From NCBI GenBank assembly GCA_963784425.1, contig CAWARM010000002.1, positions 1 to 64,000 on the forward strand: 64,000 bases of DNA, read 5' to 3'. The position numbers and the translations under genes are program-made. Shown here one piece after another: positions 53,997 through 62,909 of this stretch (the first letter of the stretch is position 1; every line of letters begins with the position of its first letter). The stretch is from SHZL01 sp963784425 (GTDB lineage: Bacteria; Pseudomonadota; Gammaproteobacteria; Xanthomonadales; SZUA-36). The notes under the pieces were generated by a model. The model was not told where the DNA came from, ran no database searches, and was given only the letters and a program-made list of their open reading frames with translations.

Positions 53997-55198
53997 ATGG
54001 CGACCGGAACACACTACAAGAACAGTATGTTGCAATCGAATTTCCGCCATTTTTTCGTCGCCATCGAAACCGATGCCACGCGTTATCACGGCAGCAGTGC
54101 TGCACGCCCGCGCCTGCTGGCAGAAAACGAGGCCGGGCAGACTGCTGGCGCACCTGGCAACAGACCTTGAGGGCTTGCTGCCGGGTTTTGCGCAGTGCAG
54201 GCTCGCCACGGTCGGCGCATTGTTTGACCAGACGCAAGTGCTGCGGCCCGGTTACCCAGTGTGTACGGCACTGGAGCACGTGCTGGCGTCTGCGGGCGAT
54301 TCTTCCGCTGGCGGTCCCGTGCGGATCAGCCTCGGTGCACAGCACAATACGATTGCGCTAGCGGCGCTGCAGCCTGAGGATGCAATCCCGCTGGGCATAT
54401 TCCAATTACTGCCCATGGCAGTCAGCGCCGATGCAACACGGTTGGCGGAGCTGGGAACCGCCATGGAAGATACGTTCCTGGAGAAGGGACAAGTGTCCGC
54501 GCATACGGCCAGGTGGCTGGAATCAGCCTTTGCCATCAAGATCAACCACGCCCGATTCATGACCCTCATGGACCTGAACGCCATGTTCCGCCTGCAGCTG
54601 GAACATTTCGGTTTTCTCCCGCTATGGCAATTGCTCGATGCCGCGTTGAATGACCAGGAGGACGAACTCGCGGTGGAAGCTCGAAAATGGCCAGGTATTC
54701 ACCTGGCGTGGTGGTGCAGTGCACACGGACTTCCAGACTTTTGACCATTGGTCGCAGTCCGGTAGCGGAATGCACGTGGACAGTTACCGGGGAAAGCTGG
54801 CCGGGGCTTACGCTGACTGGACCCGGGTGATGCGCCAGTACCTCACCACGCTTGCAGCACACAGGGTGCCGCTTGGGTTTTTTCGTCCGGGTCTGCCGCA
54901 AGAGGCCCTGCCGGGGTCCTATTTCATCGAAACCAGCACCCGTGCGGCCCGCTCTCACTGCGCCGAAGTCACGGAACACAGTTTCGCGGAACTGGGAACC
55001 ATCTGCCTCAGCGTGGTTATTGATGGCCGGCAGGAAAACTACTACCCCCTAAGGCCACACGGCTTGAATGACATCCAGCAGGCCATCCTCCAGCGCGGCC
55101 TGGGAGGTAAGACCGTCTCCTTTCCAGGTACAATCCTGTACGATGAGGGCGGTCGCAGCTTGCTGGCAGAACCCTTGGCCGACCGCCTGCGGCAATGA
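53997..55198 (+). pseudogene. Unrecognised protein gene with two apparent frameshifts
   Basis: Codon use points to one gene read in three frames in turn. The first part runs from ATG 53997 (or 54027) with good codon choice to about 54137. The middle follows to about 54685 (from RLLAHLATDLEGLLPGF). The C-terminal part runs to the stop at 55198 (from LENGQVFTWRGG to the C-terminus at PLADRLRQ). Each switch equals one extra base. Removing the C near 54138 would give EAGRLLAHLA, a smooth join. The protein of about 400 residues is not one I recognise. It is either decayed or affected by sequence errors. Confidence 0.5.
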
Positions 55199-55315
55199 CA
55201 AAAGCGGTGATGAAACTTGATTCGTCCGGCAAGAGCCTCATATTAGCCGCTGTGGCTGGCACCGCATCCAGCACCCAGGCCCAGCCGGCGGATTCTGCCC
55301 CAAGGAGAGCAAACC

Positions 55316-56239
55316 ATGAGTTTGAGTGATACCACCCGGGAAAAAATCGAGAACCACGTGAAAAGCAACAGGGTGGTCCTGTTTATGAAAGGCACGCCCG
55401 AGCAGCCTTTGTGCGGATTTTCCGCCCGGACCGTAGCCGCGCTGAACAGCGTCTGGCCGGACTATTCCACGGTCAACGTGCTGGAAGATGAGGAAATTCG
55501 CGAAGGCATCAAGGTTTACAGCAACTGGCCCACCATTCCCCAACTGTATATTGACGGGGAGTTGATCGGCGGTTGCGATATCGTGCTGGGCATGCTCAAT
55601 TCCGGCGAATTGCACCAGGCCCTCGGTTTGGCCGAGCCTGACCGCACGCCGCCGGAAATTACCTTGACGGATGCGGCAGCGGCGAAAATTCGCGAATCCC
55701 TGCAGGGGCATGAAGGCATTGCACTGCATTTCGCGGTTGACGCCAATTGGGAATCCCAGTTCAGGCTGGCGCCGGCAACAGGTGAAGAGATTGCTGCAGA
55801 ATCCAACGGCATAACGGTACTGATGGACCTGGCAACCGCACAGCGAGCGAAAGGTGCACGCATAGACTGGGTCAAGTCTCTGGCGGGCGAAGGTCTTTCC
55901 ATCGACTTGCCGGCCTCTCCCCCGCCGGTGCAGGAAATGTCCGTGAAGGAGCTGTCAGAACGTTTGCTTTCCGGCCGGATCATGCTGATTGATGTACGCG
56001 GGCCGGAAGATCGCGCCAAGGCATCAGTAACTGAGGCGCTGGTGCTTGATCGGGAGATGCTGGACAAGCTGACCAGGATGCCCAAGGACACCGAACTCGC
56101 GTTTATGTGCCACACAGGGAAGTCCAGTCGCAACGCCGCCGAGCATTTCAGGAAGCAGGGTTTTACCTGCGTGCATAACGTAACGGGCGGGATTGAGGCC
56201 TGGTCAGTGGAAATCGACGCCCGCGTACCGCGGTACTAA
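55316..56239 (+). CDS. Monothiol glutaredoxin-rhodanese fusion
   Basis: Protein of 307 residues in three parts. A Grx4-type monothiol glutaredoxin comes first (about 1-105, active site CGFS with Cys33). A middle A-type/HesB-like domain follows (about 112-195, ITLTDAAAAKIRESLQG), without the usual Fe-S cysteines. A C-terminal rhodanese domain (about 205-300) has its active-site Cys265 in CHTGKSS. Grx4 proteins bind [2Fe-2S] clusters and hand them on; rhodaneses handle sulfane sulfur. The fusion suggests a cluster-repair or sulfur-trafficking role. A strong terminator follows. Confidence 0.88.
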   Translation: MSLSDTTREKIENHVKSNRVVLFMKGTPEQPLCGFSARTVAALNSVWPDYSTVNVLEDEEIREGIKVYSNWPTIPQLYIDGELIGGCDIVLGMLNSGELHQALGLAEPDRTPPEITLTDAAAAKIRESLQGHEGIALHFAVDANWESQFRLAPATGEEIAAESNGITVLMDLATAQRAKGARIDWVKSLAGEGLSIDLPASPPPVQEMSVKELSERLLSGRIMLIDVRGPEDRAKASVTEALVLDREMLDKLTRMPKDTELAFMCHTGKSSRNAAEHFRKQGFTCVHNVTGGIEAWSVEIDARVPRY

Positions 56240-56244
56240 GCAAA

Positions 56245-56271
56245 AAAAAGCGGGCTTAAAGCCCGCTTTTT
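56245..56271. terminator. Bidirectional rho-independent terminator
   Basis: The stem AAAAAGCGGGC/GCCCGCTTTTT has a TTAAA loop. A-runs and T-runs on the two sides let it serve both the glutaredoxin fusion gene (plus) and the acidic lipoprotein gene (minus), whose stops face each other. Confidence 0.88.
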
Positions 56272-56293
56272 CCAAGTCTTTTACAAGCCGCGC

Positions 56294-56755
56294 TCAGTGC
56301 TGCTTTTCTTCTACTTTTTCTTCAACCGTATCCTCGACGTTGTCCATTTGCTCCTTCATCCCGGCGTTCATGGCGTCTTTCGCTTCGGCTGCTGCGTCAG
56401 ATGCCATGTCCGTGGCGTCGCTGGCCACTTCTTCAGCCGCATCGGTCGAAACTGCCTGGTTCAGATCATCGGTGGCCTCAGCAACCTCCCCTTCAGCCAT
56501 GTCAGCGGCCATCTCATCAACGGCTTCTTCATCCAGGTCTTCGGTCACTTCATCTGCAACTACTGCAGTTGCGTCATCAGCCGCCTCCACAGCGGTCTCG
56601 TCGGCCATTTCCTCGTCAACTACAGCAGCAGCCCCTGCTTCTGAATCATTCACGGCTTCCGCGGTTGCCTCTGCCTGCTCTTCACCCCGGTTGCATCCGC
56701 CCAAAACTAGCATGCAGGCCACTAAACCCATCAACACCAAGATTCTAATTTTCAT
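56294..56755 (-). CDS. Acidic low-complexity lipoprotein
   Basis: Lipoprotein of 153 residues with lipobox VLGGC near residue 21. The rest is almost only Ala, Glu, Asp, Val, Met and Thr, in short amphipathic repeats (AADDATAVVADEV, AAEEVASDATDMA). ATG 56755 has a GGAGAGG upstream. Its role is unknown; extended or helical periplasmic spacers of this type occur in marine gammaproteobacteria. The strong composition bias means similarity searches will be unreliable. Confidence 0.65.
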   Translation of the reverse strand: MKIRILVLMGLVACMLVLGGCNRGEEQAEATAEAVNDSEAGAAAVVDEEMADETAVEAADDATAVVADEVTEDLDEEAVDEMAADMAEGEVAEATDDLNQAVSTDAAEEVASDATDMASDAAAEAKDAMNAGMKEQMDNVEDTVEEKVEEKQH

Positions 56756-56865
56756 AATCCCTCTCCTCCAAGTAAGTAAACCGCAGCCGCATAAGGATAT
56801 ATCATTTTCAACAGGATGGACGGCCCTTGCTTGAAATTTTCCGCGCAACGCCCCCACGCCGGAGT

Positions 56866-57648
56866 TCAGGCATCGAATTCAGCCACTACGGGGGCATGGT
56901 CGGAAGGCCTTTCCTGCCGGCGGGGTTCCATATCCACGTAGCTCGCCGTGCACCGTTCGGCCATGCGTTCTGATGCCAGCACAAGATCTATGCGCAGACC
57001 CAGTTTGCGGCGAAATGCGTTCATGCGGTAATCCCACCAGCTATAGATATTCTCGGCCTGCTCGAACAGGCGGAACGTATCTTTCAGACCGAGTCCGAAA
57101 AATCGCTGCAAAGCATTCCGCTCCGGAGTACTGCAGAGGATCTTTTCCTTCCACTGTTCCGGGTCATACACATCCCGGTCATCGGGTGCAATATTGAAAT
57201 CACCGAGTACCACGAGGTTTTCGTACTGCCTGGCCTCGCCAGCCAGCCAATCAGTCACTTTTCCCAGCCAATCCAGCTTGTAGGCAAATTTGTCTGAACC
57301 CACCTCGCTGCCATTGACGACATAGAGGTCAACGACACGCAAGACACCCAGGGCCGTGGGGAATGTCGCAGCGAGGATGCGCCTTTGCGGGTCATTCATG
57401 CCGGGTATATCCGTGACAATGTCAGCAGCCGACTCGCGACCCAGGATTGCCACTCCGTTGTATGTCGCCTGGCCGGAACACACGCTGTGATAGCCTGCCG
57501 CTGCCAGTTCATCAGTGGGAAAACGCTCATTGGGTAGCTTGGTTTCCTGCAAGGCAAGAATGTCCGGCCGAGCACCATCTGTCCATGCCAGAACGTGAGG
57601 CAGGCGGACGTTAAGGGAGTTTACGTTCCACGAAGCGATTTTCAGCAT
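56866..57648 (-). CDS. xthA: Exodeoxyribonuclease III
   Basis: AP endonuclease and 3'-5' exonuclease of base-excision repair, 260 residues. Active-site motifs are LQETK, NGVAIL, GDFNIAP (catalytic Asp and Asn), RIDLVLAS and the closing SDHAPV (catalytic His). It starts MLKIASWNVNSL as is typical. Confidence 0.93.
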   Translation of the reverse strand: MLKIASWNVNSLNVRLPHVLAWTDGARPDILALQETKLPNERFPTDELAAAGYHSVCSGQATYNGVAILGRESAADIVTDIPGMNDPQRRILAATFPTALGVLRVVDLYVVNGSEVGSDKFAYKLDWLGKVTDWLAGEARQYENLVVLGDFNIAPDDRDVYDPEQWKEKILCSTPERNALQRFFGLGLKDTFRLFEQAENIYSWWDYRMNAFRRKLGLRIDLVLASERMAERCTASYVDMEPRRQERPSDHAPVVAEFDA

Positions 57649-57680
57649 ATGCGTATCTCGATTTCCCGGGTTTCATTGCT

Positions 57681-57848
57681 CTAGGAGCCTGTCGGACTTA
57701 ACCGATCGTAGCGAGGGAAAGCCGATTTGAGGCAGATTTTTCGCTCTTTTGAGGCGAATAGCACCGCTATTTAACGGGAAAGAGCGGAACATATGACCAA
57801 ATTCGGCTTTGCCGCAGTAGATCAGTGTTAAGTCCGACAGGCTCCTAG
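57681..57848. mobile_element. MITE-like inverted-repeat element
   Basis: A 168-bp non-coding element bounded by a perfect 20-bp inverted repeat, CTAGGAGCCTGTCGGACTTA at 57681-57700 and its reverse complement at 57829-57848. The interior is itself an imperfect palindrome (AAAGCCGATTT against AAATTCGGCTTT, CGCTCTTTT against AAAGAGCG, AATAGC against GCTATT), so the whole can fold into one long hairpin. The outer CTAG on each side could be a 4-bp target duplication, of the type made by some IS5-group transposases. It encodes no transposase and overlaps the end of the M3 peptidase gene. Confidence 0.8.
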
Positions 57849-59921
57849 GCCATAACTTCGCAGCAGTGGTCCCGGCTCGGGTGGGCGTCCGCGAAAGGCT
57901 GTAAATGATTCCATTGCAGGACGTGACGCCCCGGCAGCGTAAATTTCCCTGCGCAGGGAAAGCCCGGTTTCCTGGTTAAACGGCCCTTCGCCCAGGAAAC
58001 GTTCCCAGGCATCAGCCGCCAGCTGTTCTGCCCACAGGTAACTATAGTAACCGGCCGCGTAACCACCGCCAAAAATGTGGCTGAAGCTGTTCAGGAAGCG
58101 GTTCCAGTCCGGTGTGGCGGCCACGGAACACTGCTTGCGCACCTCGCGCAATACGTCCAGCGGATCGCGTGGCGCATCGGGTGCGTATTCCAGGTGCAGC
58201 CGCAGATCACACAAGGCATATTCCAGCTGACGTATCATTACCAGGGCCTTGTGAAAATGCTGCGAACGCAACAGGCGTTGTTTCACTTCGCCCGGCAGCG
58301 GCTCGCCCGTCTCGTAATGCCGCGCGAATCCATCCAGCAGGTGCTCTTCCCAACACCAGTTTTCGAGCAACTGGCTGGGCAATTCCACCGCATCCCACTC
58401 CACGTTGTGAATGCCATTGATCTGCGGCCAGTCGACTTCAGTCAGCATGTGGTGCAGGCAATGTCCAAACTCGTGGAACAGCGTCTGCACGTCGTCGTGT
58501 GTGAGCAGGCTGGGATGGCCCTCGGTCGGAGGCGGGAAATTGCAATTGAGATAGGCCACAGGTAGCTGTATGCCCGCAGCCACGCGGCGGCGCGAGCGTG
58601 CCACGTCCATCCAGGCCCCGCCGCGTTTGTTCTGGCGGGCGAAAAGGTCCATGTACATGCCTGCGCAGCGCTGCCCGTCCGTATCGTGCAGCCAGTAAAA
58701 GCGCACATCCTCATGCCACACCGGCACCTGCCCGTCGCGCTCAAGGCTGATGCCAAAAACGCGTCCGGTAATGTGAAACAGCGCAGCAATCATCCCGTGC
58801 TGGGAAAAGTAGGGCTTGAGCAACTCGTCGGATAAACCGAGTTCCGCCTGGCGATACCGCTCGGCCCAGAAACTCATGTCCCAGGGCTGTAGCGGCGATT
58901 CTGCTCCCCTGCTCACAGCAAACCCGGTCAGTATGTCGAGTTGCCCGGCGGCGGCAGGCAGAGCCTGGCCGAGCAGGTCGTGGAGAAACTCCAGCACGGT
59001 TTCCGGCCGATCCGCCATGCGCGTCGCCAGCGCGTACTCGACGTAGTTCACGTAGCCGAGCAAGAGCGCCAGGCGGTGCCGCAAGGACAGAATTTCCCGA
59101 ATCACCGGGGTGTTGTCCCGCTGACCCGCGTTCGGCCCCTGATCGGATGCACGTGTGACGTAAGCGGTGTAGACCTGCTGCCGCAAGCTGCGGTCATGGG
59201 CATAGGTCAATATTGCAGCGACTGCAGGGTAGCTGAGATCCACCAGCCAGCCGCTCTTTTCCCGCGCGCGGGCGTTTTCTGCCAGCAAGCGCATCTCGGC
59301 GGCCGGCAATCCTGCAAGCGCCGTTTCGGCTTCGAAATGTTGGCTCCAGGCATTGGTTGCGTCGAGTACGTTTTCCTGGAATTGCGCTCCCAGTTTGCTC
59401 AGCCGCAATACGATATCGCGGTAGTCCTCCCGTGCAGCATCTTCAAGATCAACTCCGGCGAGGTGAAAATCGCGCAGTTCAAGATTAATGATGCGCTGCT
59501 GCTGTGGGGACAGGCGCTGGAACGTTTCCGAGCAGCGCAAACTCTTATAGGCCTGGTAGATACCCCGGTGCTGCGATCGCCATGTTTGATGGCTGGTGAG
59601 CAGGTCCAGACCCTCGTTGTAGACTTCGCGCAAATTCGGTGCGTCGGCAACTGCATTGAGGTGAGAAATGGGTGACCATGCCCGGTCGATGGCATCGGCC
59701 CACTCAATTTCCGCTTCAACAAGCAACCAATCCGGGGTGGATTCCTGCGCGAGGAGCTGTTCCACCCCTGAGCGATACCGGGCCACGAGCGACTGCATCA
59801 TGGGCAGCACGCCATCGATCTGGATGGCTGGAAAGTCAGGCAAGCCGCTATACGAACAAAACGGTACCGGGTCTTTTTCGCCCGGTCGCAGGGGCTTTTC
59901 ACTTGATCGATTAGCGGGCAT
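57828..59921 (-). CDS. prlC: M3-family oligopeptidase (oligopeptidase A-like)
   Basis: Cytosolic zinc metallopeptidase of about 697 residues that degrades short peptides, including cleaved signal peptides. The metal motif HEFGHCLHH lies in the C-terminal half with the downstream family Glu region. ATG 59921 (MPANRSSEK) gives the usual N-terminus; the frame is open 21 codons further. The last residues, GLGACRT, and the stop are encoded by the inverted-repeat element, so the native C-terminus has been altered by an insertion close to the original stop. The core domain is complete. Confidence 0.88.
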   Translation of the reverse strand: MPANRSSEKPLRPGEKDPVPFCSYSGLPDFPAIQIDGVLPMMQSLVARYRSGVEQLLAQESTPDWLLVEAEIEWADAIDRAWSPISHLNAVADAPNLREVYNEGLDLLTSHQTWRSQHRGIYQAYKSLRCSETFQRLSPQQQRIINLELRDFHLAGVDLEDAAREDYRDIVLRLSKLGAQFQENVLDATNAWSQHFEAETALAGLPAAEMRLLAENARAREKSGWLVDLSYPAVAAILTYAHDRSLRQQVYTAYVTRASDQGPNAGQRDNTPVIREILSLRHRLALLLGYVNYVEYALATRMADRPETVLEFLHDLLGQALPAAAGQLDILTGFAVSRGAESPLQPWDMSFWAERYRQAELGLSDELLKPYFSQHGMIAALFHITGRVFGISLERDGQVPVWHEDVRFYWLHDTDGQRCAGMYMDLFARQNKRGGAWMDVARSRRRVAAGIQLPVAYLNCNFPPPTEGHPSLLTHDDVQTLFHEFGHCLHHMLTEVDWPQINGIHNVEWDAVELPSQLLENWCWEEHLLDGFARHYETGEPLPGEVKQRLLRSQHFHKALVMIRQLEYALCDLRLHLEYAPDAPRDPLDVLREVRKQCSVAATPDWNRFLNSFSHIFGGGYAAGYYSYLWAEQLAADAWERFLGEGPFNQETGLSLRREIYAAGASRPAMESFTAFRGRPPEPGPLLRSYGLGACRT

Positions 59922-60020
59922 ATATTCCGTGCTCGACAACAAACAGGCAGCCGTCGATGATAGCATGTATCTGTATTTCAACACTTTGAGCGGGATATTC
60001 AGTGATTCGTGGAGAACTCA

Positions 60021-60596
60021 ATGAGAATGCAATGGACCCTGGCCCAATATTTTTCATTCCGTGTACTATGTTTTTCATTAACTGCACTGGGTTTTTCGTT
60101 AACTGCAATGGCACAAGATGACGAGACGGCAAAGCCCGTCCCCCCGCCGCCGTGCAGCACCGCAAAATACCACCAGTTCGATTTCTGGATCGGAAACTGG
60201 ACAGTGACATCAAGTGGGCAGCCGGCTGGCACCAATTCCATCCATCCCATCCTGAACGATTGCGCCCTGCAGGAAAACTGGCAGGGAAGCGGTGGCACCA
60301 CAGGCACCAGTTTCAATATCTATGACCAGGCCACCGACAAATGGCACCAGACCTGGATAGACGATAGCGGGACCTTGCTGCAACTGGACGGCGGACTGAA
60401 GGACGGGAGCATGGTCATGCAGGGCCAACGCCCCGCGCCGGATGGTAATGGGATGACCACGCACAGGATAAGCTGGACCCCGAACCCGGACGGCAGTGTG
60501 CGCCAGTTGTGGGATGCAAGCCGTGATGGCATAACCTGGACCGTGCTGTTCGACGGCCTGTACCAGAAAGCTACCGGCACCGATGGAACCCGGTAA
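60021..60596 (+). CDS. Secreted DUF1579-like protein
   Basis: Exported protein of 191 residues. It has a signal peptide containing a tandem duplication (FSLTALG FSLTAMA) and a DUF1579-like beta domain with FDFWIGNWTV near residue 60 and several Trp-rich strands. Its function is unknown. ATG 60021 has a GGAG 8 bases upstream; the GTG at 60009 is less likely. It overlaps dgkA by 14 bases. Confidence 0.7.
   Translation: MRMQWTLAQYFSFRVLCFSLTALGFSLTAMAQDDETAKPVPPPPCSTAKYHQFDFWIGNWTVTSSGQPAGTNSIHPILNDCALQENWQGSGGTTGTSFNIYDQATDKWHQTWIDDSGTLLQLDGGLKDGSMVMQGQRPAPDGNGMTTHRISWTPNPDGSVRQLWDASRDGITWTVLFDGLYQKATGTDGTR
60071..60112 (+). repeat. 21-bp imperfect tandem duplication in a signal peptide
   Basis: Two adjacent 21-base units (60071-60091 and 60092-60112), differing at a few positions, encode seven codons each of the hydrophobic core of the secreted protein's signal peptide. 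Confidence 0.75.
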
Positions 60597-60951
60597 CTCC
60601 GGTCTGCGCCGCATCCTCGCGGCTACCGGCCATTCCATGCGCGGTTTGAAGGCCTGCTGGGTTAACGAGGCTGCATTCCGGCAGAATGCGACTCTGTTGG
60701 CGGTGCTGTTTGCAGCGGCTTTTTTTGTGGCCCGCGACCCCCAGCAGTGGTTGTTGCTGGTCGTTCCCCCGCTGCTGCTGCTCATCGTGGAATTGCTCAA
60801 CAGCGCAATCGAGACCGTGGTCGATCGCATTGGCACAGACCATAACGAACTTTCCGGCCGCGCCAAAGACATGGGCTCCGCGGCTGTGTTCGTGTGCCTC
60901 GTATTGATCGGGCTTTGCTGGCTGGTTATTTTGTGGACCAATTATTCCTGA
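60583..60951 (+). CDS. dgkA: Diacylglycerol kinase
   Basis: Small trimeric membrane kinase of 122 residues that phosphorylates diacylglycerol for reuse in phospholipid synthesis. It has three membrane helices and the signature NSAIETVVDRIG with the catalytic Glu, followed by the conserved KDMGSAAV segment. It overlaps the preceding gene by 14 bases and the convergent MFS gene by 10. Confidence 0.92.
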   Translation: MEPGNSGLRRILAATGHSMRGLKACWVNEAAFRQNATLLAVLFAAAFFVARDPQQWLLLVVPPLLLLIVELLNSAIETVVDRIGTDHNELSGRAKDMGSAAVFVCLVLIGLCWLVILWTNYS

Positions 60952-62252
60952 GCGGAATGTTCGCCCGCTAATCGTTTCTTGCGCTGCATGTGGATCAGCA
61001 CGAATGAGATTGATCCAGCGGTGTTAAGGAGCAAAGGTAGCAACAGCGCATAAGAAGCATAGTGTGGCGCCTTGGACACAAGCAACTGGTAGAAACCCAC
61101 GCCGACAAAAGGCACGATCATTCCGCGCAAGCCGGTCAGCGTGACGTGAATGGCCATGTAGTGCGCGGCCGTGCCATCGCTGCTGAAATCATCGTGCCCC
61201 AGGTTCCAGCCCAGGTTGCCGCCCGCATACGCACCACCGAGGATGATGGACGCGGGCCATAGCAGGGCGGTACTTCCAAGGATGAGGGCCAGGGCAAACA
61301 ACGCACTTGAGCCGACAAAATACCAGCACTGTATCGCCCGGTAGCTAAAAATATGCAGCCGGTCGAGCAACCTTGCCCAATAAGGAATCGAAAAGCACAA
61401 GGCTACCAGCGGCAGCGACGACGTAATCACTACCTGCTGCCACTGGCTCATGTCCATGCGCTCGCTTAACAGGACGACCAGCATGGGAATCAGCATGAGG
61501 TTGCCCCCGCCAAAGATCATCATGCTTGTCATGTACTGCCTGAATTCCTTGTTATTGCGCAGGACGGACATGAGTACGGAAACGGTCAAGCGGCGTCCCT
61601 GCAGTGTTTTTTCCTCCCGCTCAGCAGTCAGCAAGCGCCGGTGCCGCCGCACCCGCGCCTTTCCATAAACCTGGGCTGCTGCCAACGCACAGGCCGCGCC
61701 GAGGATAAAGGCCGGGCGAAACGTCCACGCCCGCCAATCAAGCAGAAAGCCAATCAGCATGGAATATGCGCCTACCAGCAGGGAAGACAGCTGCACGATC
61801 CGGGCGGTCACCCGGCCCCGCCAATCGCGGTGGTAGTTTGTTCGCCAGACCGCGGCACGAATGGTCAGGACGCCGGTCCAGGCGGTTCGGGCAACTACCG
61901 TTGCGAGACAAAAAACTGCCAGCCCAACCGCGTTCATACCGGGCAACGCCATGATCGCAAGGGACACTGCCATGATGCCCATCAGTTGGCTTATCAAAGC
62001 CGGCTTGTCCTGCCCGACCGCGAGCGAGGCAAACATAAAACTGGAAAGGTTTGTGAATGAAGGCGCAGCTGTCACGACGGCGGCAGCAAGGTGCACGATG
62101 CCCGGCGAAGCGACACCGGCAAATTGGTGCTCCACCATTACGCCCAGCAATCCGCCCTCCAGCGCACCAAGGGCAACAGCACTCAGGCTCCAACTGGTCA
62201 GTTCGCGCGGAACCAGCGCGGCCGCCATGCGCGGAAGCCGCTGCTTTACCAA
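60942..62252 (-). CDS. Major facilitator superfamily transporter
   Basis: Membrane protein with about 12 helices. A substantial central cytoplasmic loop with basic residues (KARVRRHRRLL) divides it into two six-helix halves, as expected for MFS. The start is uncertain. TTG 62252 (protein starting MVKQRLPRMAAALVPREL) has a GAAGGCGG upstream; ATG 62330 and ATG 62228 are alternatives. Substrate unknown. Confidence 0.75.
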   Translation of the reverse strand: MVKQRLPRMAAALVPRELTSWSLSAVALGALEGGLLGVMVEHQFAGVASPGIVHLAAAVVTAAPSFTNLSSFMFASLAVGQDKPALISQLMGIMAVSLAIMALPGMNAVGLAVFCLATVVARTAWTGVLTIRAAVWRTNYHRDWRGRVTARIVQLSSLLVGAYSMLIGFLLDWRAWTFRPAFILGAACALAAAQVYGKARVRRHRRLLTAEREEKTLQGRRLTVSVLMSVLRNNKEFRQYMTSMMIFGGGNLMLIPMLVVLLSERMDMSQWQQVVITSSLPLVALCFSIPYWARLLDRLHIFSYRAIQCWYFVGSSALFALALILGSTALLWPASIILGGAYAGGNLGWNLGHDDFSSDGTAAHYMAIHVTLTGLRGMIVPFVGVGFYQLLVSKAPHYASYALLLPLLLNTAGSISFVLIHMQRKKRLAGEHSAQE

Positions 62253-62395
62253 AATGGAACCGCCTTCATTGATTGAAAACCACTCCCCAACTATATAAAT
62301 TGACCCGAACTTTAGCCTCTTTTGGCCCACCCGTCACCGTGGCAGCAAGCTATCCGCTACAATGTCACCTGCCATCACTTGACCGCGGACCAAAC

Positions 62396-62908
62396 GTGAG
62401 CCTGAAGGACCAACCCGGGCAAAAAAGAGCTGCAGCTAGCCACATCGCAGAAGGTGACTTGCAGTGCGCAGCTCTACAGGCTGAACTGGACCAGTCAATT
62501 CCACTGAGCCGGGCCATGCAACTCAGGGTATCCGGCTGGTCGGACCAGGATCTCACTCTCGTGGCGCCCCTGGCACCCAATATTAACGATAAGGGCAGCG
62601 CTTTTGGGGGCAGTCTCAGCGCCCTGCTCACGCTGGCTGGCTGGGGCCTGCTGTGGCTGCGGACAAAGGAAGCCAGCATGCTTTGTGACCTGGTGATTCA
62701 CCGCGCCGAAATTCGCTACGTGCGGCCGGTGACCGGGCCGATCCAGGTCCGCTGCCCCCAACCAGGGGACGCGGAATGGCTGCTATTTTTCGACCAGTTC
62801 GAAAGCAGGGGCAAGGCGAGGATACGACTCCGTCCCGTGGTACTGGACTCAGCAGGACAAGAAGCAGTAACGTTCCAGTCTGAATTCGTCGCGTTGAAGA
62901 GGAATTGA
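62396..62908 (+). CDS. YiiD-like thioesterase-fold protein
   Basis: Protein of about 170 residues with the hotdog-like C-terminal domain of YiiD: IPLSRAMQLRV, NINDKGSAFGGSLSALLTLAGW, and later strands. This family lies within the hotdog thioesterases of unknown substrate. The start could be GTG 62396 or TTG 62460, which has AGAAGGTGA just upstream and would give a normal-length domain protein. The following lipoprotein gene starts one base after its stop. Confidence 0.7.
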   Translation: MSLKDQPGQKRAAASHIAEGDLQCAALQAELDQSIPLSRAMQLRVSGWSDQDLTLVAPLAPNINDKGSAFGGSLSALLTLAGWGLLWLRTKEASMLCDLVIHRAEIRYVRPVTGPIQVRCPQPGDAEWLLFFDQFESRGKARIRLRPVVLDSAGQEAVTFQSEFVALKRN

Positions 62909-62909
62909 A

